Positions 17,101-27,000 of a stretch of 42,668 bases of DNA are shown here, piece after piece. How positions within the stretch are numbered: position 1 is the first letter of the stretch; every line of letters starts with the position of its first letter. Source of the DNA: Xanthomonas sp. (GTDB lineage Bacteria; Pseudomonadota; Gammaproteobacteria; Xanthomonadales; SZUA-5); assembly GCA_020693165.1 (NCBI GenBank), contig JAIMJQ010000014.1, forward strand, positions 1-42,668, in the 5' to 3' direction. The notes under the pieces are model-generated. The model was not told the origin of the DNA, did no database searches, and saw only the letters and a list, made by a program, of their open reading frames with translations. A program made the position numbers and the translations under genes.

Positions 17101-18000
17101 TCAGGCGTCGCTGTCGACAACCCGGTTGCGGCCGCCGAGTTTGGCCTTGTACAGCACGCCATCGGCCTCGCGCAGCAGATCCGCCGCCGTGCGCATATCG
17201 GGCGACTGGTCGGCGATGCCGATGCTCACGGTCACACGCACCGCAACGCCGGCATCGGTCGGGAACGCCGCTCGTTCCAGCGCCTCGCGAATGCGCTCGG
17301 CCAAGGCCCGGAATTCGGCGGCCGACTGCTGCGCGCTGAAAATCACGAATTCCTCGCCGCCGAGCCGTCCGGCGACTGTGTCGGCTCCGATGATCCCCTT
17401 GACCAAGGTGGAGAAGCCGGCGAGGACGCGGTCTCCGGCAAGATGGCCATGGCTGTCGTTGACCGGCTTGAAGTGGTCGAGGTCGAGGATCATCAGGCGC
17501 AAACACCCCGGCTGGCCGCGACCGCGATCGAAGGCATGTTCAAGCATCTCGCGCGACTGGCGGCGGTTGTAGAAACCGGTCAGCGCGTCGAACACGGCGT
17601 TGTTCAGCAATTCGCGATGGTAGTTTGCCTCGGCGCTTCCCTCGCCGAAGAACTTGAGCTCGCACTGACCGATGCGCAGGCGGTCACCATCGCGCAGGCC
17701 GAGGCGCTGCACCGGCTCGCCGTTGACGAAGCAGCCATTGGTGGAGCCCAGGTCCTCGACTGAATAGCCGCTGCCGTCACGAAAGATCCGGCAATGGTGC
17801 CGCGACACGCTGGTGTTGCTGAGCACCAGGCCACAGTCGTCGGCACGACCAACCATCAGCGGATTCTCGTCGATGCGCGCCTCGAGTCCCAGCTGCGCGC
17901 CATTGACCACGACCACGCAAGCCGATTCGCGCCGCTCCTGCGGCCCTGCCGGAACGACAACCCGGGTCGTGGTATGTGGCGCTTTGCGGCGTGCGGCCAT
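17101..18000 (-). CDS. FHA-GGDEF protein, putative diguanylate cyclase
   Basis: The 299-residue soluble protein has an N-terminal FHA domain (about 45-115; VGR, SVSRHH, DLGSTNGCFVNG), which binds phosphothreonine peptides, and a C-terminal GGDEF domain (about 135-295; FDALTGFYNRR, LDLDHFKPVND). The active-site loop is RLGGEEF (213-217), which permits c-di-GMP synthesis. No RxxD inhibitory site is seen before the loop, so product inhibition may be absent. I choose the ATG at 18000; the track start at 18045 lies within the upstream gene. The start is 7 nt after the stop of the 3599-residue secreted protein, so the two are very probably co-transcribed and translationally coupled. Confidence 0.9.
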   Translation of the reverse strand: MAARRKAPHTTTRVVVPAGPQERRESACVVVVNGAQLGLEARIDENPLMVGRADDCGLVLSNTSVSRHHCRIFRDGSGYSVEDLGSTNGCFVNGEPVQRLGLRDGDRLRIGQCELKFFGEGSAEANYHRELLNNAVFDALTGFYNRRQSREMLEHAFDRGRGQPGCLRLMILDLDHFKPVNDSHGHLAGDRVLAGFSTLVKGIIGADTVAGRLGGEEFVIFSAQQSAAEFRALAERIREALERAAFPTDAGVAVRVTVSIGIADQSPDMRTAADLLREADGVLYKAKLGGRNRVVDSDA

Positions 18001-18007
18001 CGCTGGC

Positions 18008-21000
18008 TTACTCGTCCTCGGTCTCGAATCCCTCGCCGAACACACCGATCTCGTCGACGTCGACGCTCTGGTTGTTGCCCGGGACCGGATCCGGCGCGTT
18101 GGCGGGCGGCGTCACCGTCGCGATGTTGGTCACCACCTGCTCCGGCGCGATCTGCGCGGTGGCGGTCAGCGCAAAGGTAACGGAGGAACCCGCTGCAAGG
18201 CGCACCAGAGTGTCAACGGTGCCCGTGCCCGCCGCCGGACAGCTGGCGCCGGAACTGGCGGTGCAGGTCCAGCTGGCGTCGCTGAATTGCGGCGGCAGGA
18301 TGTCGGACACGCGCGCGTTCACCACATCCTGCGGCCCGGCATTGGTCACCAGCAGGATATACGTCGACGCCTGGCCACCCGGCACCAGGCGCAAGCCATT
18401 GCGCTTGACGATCGCGAGGTCGGCGCCGTCGGCGGCGAACAGGTGCTGCTCGGTAGCGATGCTCGCGTCGAAGTTGGCGTCGCCGAGATAACGGGCCTCC
18501 AGCAGCACCTGTCCGACCGCCTTGGCGAGCAACTCGCAACTCAGGTTCGGCAGCGTGATGCCGCAACTGGCGATACCGTCGGTGACCAGGATTTCGCCGC
18601 TCGGAACGCCGGCGCCGGGCGCAATCACGTCGAGCGCGATGGTCACCATGACCGGGGCACCGACGGCGGACGGATCCGGTGTATCGCTGACGATCGCGAT
18701 CGCGGTGGCGGCGCGCTCGACCACGTGCGCAACCGACGCCGACTGGCTCGGCGCGTACGCACCTGCCCCCAGATAAGTGGCGCGCACGGCCGTGGTGAGC
18801 GCGCTGTTCGCGACCAGTTGGCAACTGGATGCGCTGGCGAGATCGATCGCGCAAACGCTGCCGTCGCTCAACTGGCGAACCTCCACGGTACCGGTGGTGA
18901 GCGCGGACACGCCGTCCGACACGCTTACGGAGACCACGTAGGGCTGGCCGACCACGCTGACGGCAGGAACAATGCTGTCGATCGCAGTCGTCGTGGCCAG
19001 TACGCCATTGGTCAGCGCGAACGTCGGTGCTCCGGTCGCACCGGATGCCGCGGCAGTCACGCTGTAACTGCCGACGATGGCGTTGGCGGTCGCCGTCGCA
19101 CTTGCCTGCGACCCGGCGATGATCGCCGGGCCGGAAAGCGTTGCCGAGGCGCCTGCGCCCGGCGCCGAGTACGTCACCCGCCCCCCGTCCACCGGCTCGC
19201 CGGCGAAGTTCGGCGCGACGCCGACGACCAGCGGCGAGGCGAACGGCGCGTTCACCGGCGTCGTCTGCGGCGTCCCGCTGACCAGCGACAACACGAAGCC
19301 CTGCGACTCGAAGGCGCCGACATCCACCGTGCCCTGCTGCGGGCGGGCGACGCCGCGCTGGTCGGCATTGGTCGCCAGGCCATTGCTGCCGGCATCGATC
19401 GCCGGGCTGCCGGGCAGCAGTGCCCGCGTCAGCGTGCCGCCGCCGTAGTCGGATAGCGAAGCCAGCAATGGATCGTTGATGCCGATCTGGTTGCCGTTGA
19501 CGCCATTGGCGAGGCCGCCGCCGACGCCGATCAGGTTGAACGAACTGCCCGCATCGAGCGTGCCTTCGATATCGTTGGCAACGCCGCCGACCAGATTGCC
19601 GGACACGATGGTGTTGCGCAGCACGGTGACATGGGTGCCGCCAAACGGGCGGTGCCAGATCGCGCCGTTGCCGCCGACAGCGGTCGTGGTGTTGCCGCTG
19701 ATGGTCACGTTGGTGAGGGTCGTTGTCAGCGTGGTTCCGGCCTGAGGCTCCACGCGAATGGCTGAATTGGCGCTGCTGGTGCTGTTGCCGCTGATGGTGA
19801 CATTGGTCAGCTGCGCAATGCCGACACCCCGAACTGCAGTCGGCCGCGGCCCGCTGCTCGCGGCCAGCCGCAGCGCCTCGCCTTCGCTGCCGCTGTTGCC
19901 GCTCAGCGAGGAATCGACCATGGTCAGGCTGCCATCCTGCAGGTAGATGCCGCCGACGTTGTTGCAGGTGTTCCCGGTCACGCTGACGCGGGTTGCAGTG
20001 AGCGTGCCGAAGGTCACCGCCAGCGCGCCGCCGGTGCCCGCCGCGGAGCAACTGTTGCTGCCGAGCACGACGTCGGTCAGGGTCAGATTGCCCGCCGTAT
20101 GCAGGATTGCGCCGCCGACCCCCGGGCTCACGGCACCCGTCGAGTTGCCGCCGGTCAGCGCCAGGTTCGCGAGCGTCAGGTCGACTCCGCTGGCGTACAG
20201 GATGCGCGACGCGTTGTTGCCGGAAATGACCAGTAGCGCGGCCGGGCCGTTGATGGTGAGGTTCTGGGTCACCAACAGCTCGCCAGCCGTCAGCGTGATC
20301 GTGCGCGGCACGTTGAACACCGCCGGATCGAAGGTGACGTCGGGCGCCAGCGTCGAATTTGCCAGCGCAATGGCTTCGCGCAGGGTGCATTCGGCGAGAT
20401 CGCAGGTGCCGTTGCCGGGATCGGCCGTCGAGTTCACGATCGGCAGCGCGGCCGCGATGTAGCTGAAGTCGTCGGCCGTGGTGTCGGCGCTGGTGCCCGC
20501 AGCCGTCGTTGCGGACACGCTGATGAGGCCGGTGCCCGCAGGGCTGGTCGCCTCGCACAAAGTGGTGGTGGCGCAGTTGACCGCGGTCGCCGGCGTCGCA
20601 CCGAAACTCACCGAGGTGGCGCCGATCGCGAAATCGGTGCCGTTCAGGGTCACCACGGTGCCGCCGGCTTCCGGGCCCGAGGCCGGACTGATCGACGTGA
20701 TCGCCGGGGCGCAGCCGAGGCTGAGCAGGATCGCGACGTCGGCCGAGAACTCGTTGGCGGTCGCGATGTCGGTTCGCCCATCGCCGTCGAAGTCGGCGAA
20801 GGCGACGCTGCTCGGCCCGTTGCCGACGTTGAAATTGCTCGGCACGCCGAATGCGCCGGCACCGCTGCCGAGCAGCAGCGAGACATTGTTGCTGCCGGCG
20901 TTCGCGACCACCAGGTCGATGTCGCCGTCGCCGTCGAAGTCGCCCGCATCGATGCCCCCGGGCTGCGTACCTGCCGGATAGCTGGTCGCCATCGCAAACG

Positions 21001-24000
21001 TGCCGTCGCCCGCACCCAGCAGCACCGAGAGGTTGTCGGAACCCCGATTGGCTACCACCAGATCGCTGATGCCGTCGTTGTTGAAGTCGGCAATGGCGAG
21101 GTCGCGCGGGTTGCTGCCGACGGCGTACTGGCTCGCGGAACCGAAACTGCCGTCGCCGGCGCCGAGCAGCACCGACGCCGAGTTCAATGTCACATTGCCG
21201 ATGGCGAAGTCGCTGCGACCGTCGCGATCGAAATCGCCGACGCCGACCGAAACCGAGCGCAGACCAGCGGTGACGCTGGGTGAGCCGAAAGTGCCGTCGC
21301 CATTGCCGAGCAGGATGGCGACGCTGTCGGCATCCAGCAGCACCACCGCGAGATCGGCGCGGCCATCGGCGTTGAAGTCGCCAACCGCGACGCCGTGCGG
21401 GCCGAGGCCCGCGCTCACCGACGTCGCGGCGCCAAAGGTGCCGCTGCCGGTCCCGAGCAGGATCGACACGTCGGTCGCCCCGTAGTTGGCGGCGACCAGG
21501 TCCTGGTTGCCATCGCCGTTGAAGTCGCCGACCGCCAGCGCGCGCGGGAATGCGCCGACCGGGTAGTCGACCGCCGCGGCGAACGACCCGGTGCCGTCGC
21601 CCAGCAGCACCGATATGCTGCCGATCGACACTGAATTGACCACCGCGAGATCGCGATAGCCGTCGCCGTTGAAATCGCCGAGTGCGAGGTCGCGCGGCTG
21701 GGAGCCGGTGGCGAACAGTGCCGGCGCGGCGAAATTGGTACACGCGGTGGTGGCGACATAGGCGAAGTCGTCCGCCAGCGTGTCGACGCTGGTGCCATCG
21801 ACGGTGGTCACGCGCACGTTGACCGTTCCGCTGCCGGCGGGGACGGTTGCGGTGCATTCGGTCGTCGAGGTGCAATTGACGACCGGTGCCTGGATCGCGC
21901 CGAACGCCACCGCGGTCGAACCGATGACGAAGTTGGAGCCGGTCAGCGTGACCACGGTGCCGCCGACCATCGGTCCGCTGGACGGGCTGATCTGGGTCAG
22001 CACCGGCGGCATGGGCGCGGCGCTGATCAGCACCAAGTCGTTGCCGCTGCTGTTGCTGAACGGCCGCGCCGGCGGCGTTTCCGGCGTGTAGCTGGCGGTC
22101 AGCGAGCGCGCGCCGGCCGGCGCCAGTGCATTCAGTTGACAGCTGCCGCCGGAGAGTCCGGGGCTGATCTCGCTCAGGGTCGCGACGCAGGATTCGCCGG
22201 CGCCGTCATCGATGTCGACCGATCCGAGTGCACTGAACGGCTCGGCGACGGCAACCTGCACCGTCGCCGTGTACGGCGTGCCGATGGTGGCGTCGGGGGC
22301 GCTGACGGTGGTCGTCGTCGCATAGAAGCTGGCCTCGGAACTCTTGCCGAAGCTGTCGGTGACGATGCCGAGCACGATGTCGTCGGGTGCGACGGTGACG
22401 CCACCCGGGAAGGCGAAACTGGCCGGGCAGTTGATGCCCGGCGCGGTACAGGTGGTCGTGCCCAGCCACACTCCGGGTTCGTCCTCGACCGACTTGTAGA
22501 AGTCGACGCGTGCCGGATAGTTGCCGCCGATGTCGGGGGTGTCGAGGACGACGTCGATGATTGCGGAGTTGCCGCCGGGCGCGGAATAGCTGGTGAAGGT
22601 CGGGAAGTTCAGGCGACCATTGGGGCCTGCATCGGCGTCGCCGACGTCGTTCGCAGTGCGTCCGTCGCCACCCAGATCGATGCCCAACTGGCCATTGAGA
22701 TAGATGTCGTTGCGCACGAACGACGCCCGACCGATGCCGCCGAAACTGGCGAGGATGCCATTGCCCCCGTTGAAGGCAATGCGATTGCCCTCACCGGGAT
22801 TGCCCCCGCCGACCCGGACCAGACCGCTATCCATCGCCGACAGGTTGACGCCGTTGCCAAGGTTGCCGAGAGCACTGCCGTCGGCCGCGGGCCCGATGAA
22901 ATTGCCGAGAATGCGGGTCCCGTCAAAGCAATTTCCGGCAATCGCGGCGCAATCGAAGCGGATGCCATCCTGGCCATTGCCGCTGATCACGTTGCGATGG
23001 TCCGGCTGATCGCCGCCGATGATGACGTTGGTGATTTCCGACGAGGTGGTCAGCAGGATGCCTTGCTGGCCATTCGGACGCGCCGACAGCCCATCGGCGC
23101 TGGTGCCGATCAGGTTGCCGCGCACCGCCAACCCGGCCAGCAGCGGAATCGACTGGATCGAAATGCCCTGATTGAGGTTGCCGCTGATGACGTTGGTCGC
23201 CTCCGGAAACGCCGGATCGCCGACAAGGACGCTGCCGCCCTGGATGGAAATGCCGACGGTATTGCCTTGCGGCGCGACGCTGCCATCGGCGCGCAGCCCG
23301 ATGAAGTTGCCGGAAATCCGGTAGCTGGCGTCGCCCGGGCCGAAGGTGACGATGCCACCGCAGAAGTGATGGATGGAAAGCCCGGCAATCTCCACGATCT
23401 GTCCCGGCGCATTGATCACCAGGCCGTCGCCACAGAACTCCGGCACCAGACTGCCGTCGAGCTCGATCTTGAGCGTGGCATTGCTGCCGAGACCGAGCGA
23501 GGGTGCCTGCGAGTTCGGCACGGCGCCGCTCTGGCTGTAACCGTCGATCAGGATCGGCGTCGTGATCTGCGGCAGCAAGGCCAGCGGAGCGATCACACAG
23601 GCACCCCCGGGGCCGGTGCATTGCGGCGCCGGAATATCGAAGGCGATGACGTCCGGGTCCGGCAACGCGTTGGCAGCGATCAGCGCATCGCGCAGCGTGC
23701 ATTCGCCGACGTCGCAGATGCCGTCGCCGGCGTCGCCGACGCTGTTGACGACCAGCGGGCCGCCACCCGGAACCAGCGCCGCAGTATTGGCATCGTAGGT
23801 CACTGCGTAGCCTGGATAGGCAATGTTGGTGACCGCGAAAGTCCCGCTCAGGCCGGTGTCGCTGTTGAGAAAATTGAGCGTGTCGGGCGCCGTCATCGGA
23901 TAGCCGGCATTGAGGACGTTCAATATGCCATCGATGTTGGCGGCACCGCTGACAAACAGGAAATCGGAATTGATGCCCGGCGACAAGCCGCCGACTTCGA

Positions 24001-27000
24001 TGTCGAGGATGCCGGCAGCGCCCTGGGTGTAGGTCCCGAAGATGTCGATCTGTCCCGGCGAGGCGCCCGGCTGTACACGGCCGGCGACATTGTCGACGTT
24101 GCCGTTGATCTGGCCGTCGGCGCGCAGAATGCCGCCGTTGAGCAGCACCGGGTCCGCATTCAGCGTTGAGTTGTTGCGGATCTGGATCAAGCCACTGGCG
24201 AGTGTGATCGCAGGCGTGGTCAGGTTGAAATTGTCGACCAGCACGGTCCCGCCGTTGATTGCCAGCGGCGCCGACAGCTCGAAAATGGCGCCATCCCCGA
24301 GTAACCGCAAGCTGCCCTCGATCTCCATTTCCGCCGTACAGGCGGGTGCGGAACAGCGATAGCGCACCGCCGACTTGATATTCGTGGTCTGCAGATCGGC
24401 GCCGGCTGCGACGACGATCCGTGCCGAATCGCCGGTCGGAACTTCGACGAAACCGCCACTCCAATCGGCCGTGCCTTCGATGCGCAGTACACGATTGGAC
24501 AGGGTGCAGAGGCCAAAGCACATCTGCACCAGCGCGCCGGGTTGGATCACCACCGGTCCGGGAGACACGCCAACCGACGCCAGCACGCCGCCACTGCGCC
24601 AGTCGAAATAGGTGCCGATGCGAACCTCGGCATTGCCGGTCAGCGTGCCGTTCTGCAAGAACAGCGTCTGGATGGTCTGCGGCGATGCCGAGTCGATGCG
24701 CACCACGCCGCCGGATTCGATGCGCAGGTCGTGCGGCGCGAATCCGCCATTGGTAGTCACCGCGGCGCTGTTGATCACCCGCACGCCGCCGGCCCCGGAA
24801 ACGTCGGAACCCGGACCCATCGTGCGCGCGGCGGCGTCGAAATACAGCAGGCTGCCGGCTTCGACGCCGTAGGTGCCGACGTCGTTGCCGTCGCCGCGCA
24901 CGCGCAGCTCGCCGTCGATCAGCTGTACGCTGCCGAAGTTGTCGAACGCCACATCAACATCGGCGAGGGCACCGCCCTGCACGCTCAAGCTGCCGTTGTT
25001 GACCAGTCGCGACGTCACCGGCGTGTTGGAGGTTACGCTGCGGGGACCGCTGCCGCCGAGGATCAGCTGGCCGCCAAGTTCGTTGTCGAACTGGCCACCG
25101 TCGTTGATCTCGGTGGCGTTCGGCGCGATCCAGTCGATCGTGCCGTCATTGCGCAAACGGCGGTTGCTCAAGATGCGCGGCACCGACGGTCCCAGCGGCG
25201 CATCGAATTGCGCGACCGCGGCGGGCGCGATCTCGAAGGTCTGGCCGAGGCCGGTGCCACGGATGGTCCCGTGGCCCCATCCGAAGTTCCCGGTGACGCG
25301 AATCGCGCTGCTGCCTTCGAGCACGGCGAGCGGTTCGGTCATCAGCAGGCCGTCCAGATCAGACGGGCTGGCGCAGTTCAGCACCAGCTCGGCATTGCGA
25401 ACGATGACCGTCGATGCGCTGCCGATGCAGGCATCGACGGTGTTGATGCCGACCGGACCACTGTCGCCGAACACCAGGTTGCCGCCGGCGAGCGTGGCAG
25501 ACAGTCCGAAGCTGCGGTCGCCCCCGACAAAGTGCAATGTGGCGCCAGCGGCGGCGGTGTAGCTGCCATCCAGAGGCATCGCGGCAGTCGCGGCGAAAAT
25601 GAATTCGCCCGCATTCACATCGATGGCGCCGACGCCGCTGTATTCGACGCTGTCGCCGATTCCAGCCGAGTTGACACCGATCTTGACGATCATGCCGTCA
25701 TTGCGAACCTCGGCGGTCCCGGTTCCGCTGCCGAAAATGCTCTCGAATGCGAGGCTGGGGTTGCTGTTGAGTACCCCGATGGACGAGATCTGGAGTACGC
25801 CAGCATTCGCCAGCTCGATCAGGCCGGTGCTCCAGTTCGCCGTCGCATCCAGTACAAAGGTGCGGCCATCGATGGTGTGTTGACCGCCCGACAAGTTGCC
25901 CAGCGCGCCCGAGGACAGCGTGACCTGAGTGCCGCTCGGACCCTGGAAGCTGCCGCCGGTCCAGATCAGTTGGTTGCTGATGGTGAGGTCGTTGGCGCCG
26001 CCGATGAGGCCGCCGGTGAACTGCAGTTCCCCGACCGTTACCGGCGTATCCAGATTGACGCTGCCGCTGCTGACGATCGCCGTATCGCTGGGACCCGGCA
26101 CACTGCCGCCGCAGGTGTCCCACTTGCTGGCATTGCTCCAGTCGTCCAGTCCAACGCCGCCGGGGTTCCAGATGCAACCGCCACCGGCCAGCGCTGCCAA
26201 CCGGACCCGGGTGGCCTCGATCTGCAGGTTGAGACCGGCGCCGTTAAAGGCATTCAGCCCGACGCTGACGCTGCCGCTGCGCGCGGCGTACAACATCAGA
26301 TCGAAGACCTCGCTGCCGTCCGCGATGTAGCCGAGGTCGGACACATTCACCGTTCCGTCGAGCGATGCACCGCCGGAAATGGTCAGTCGATCATAAGAGG
26401 GCACGCCTTCGGGCTGGGACGCGCGGTCGCCGAGCTTCGGCGCGGCTGGCGGTGTAGTGCCGGCGATACCGAACTCGTAGACCGTGCTCGGGGTTGCCGT
26501 GAAGTTGCCGAGAACGCCGAGATTTCCCGCCGACACGCCTGCTGGCTCGATGGACACCGCATCGACATCGAGATTGGCTTCGATGACACCGGCGCCGCGA
26601 AGGCTGCCAGCCTGCAGCACCAGATTACTGGACGAACGCCGCACGCCGGCTCCGGCAAACACCTCCAGGACCGAACCCGGCTGCGCCGTATAGGCGCTCT
26701 CCAACCGCAGCAAGCCATTGTCGACGCGCAACGCGCCCTGGTTGACGACGGCAATGGTGGGGCCCAGCTGGGTGGGCGGGCCCGCGAGCATGCTCACCGA
26801 CTGGATGGCGCCAATGCTGCTGTTGGTGAGCGTGCCACAAGGCGGCAGCGCATCGCAGCCGATGGCGCCGGCGACCACTGGCGAGCCCAGCAGGTTCAAC
26901 AGGCTGTTGTTCTGAATCTGGGCGTCGCCGGCGAACTCCAGCGGCACGCTGAGGTTGAGATCGCCGTCATTGATCAGGCTGCGCGCGAACAAGGACGGCC

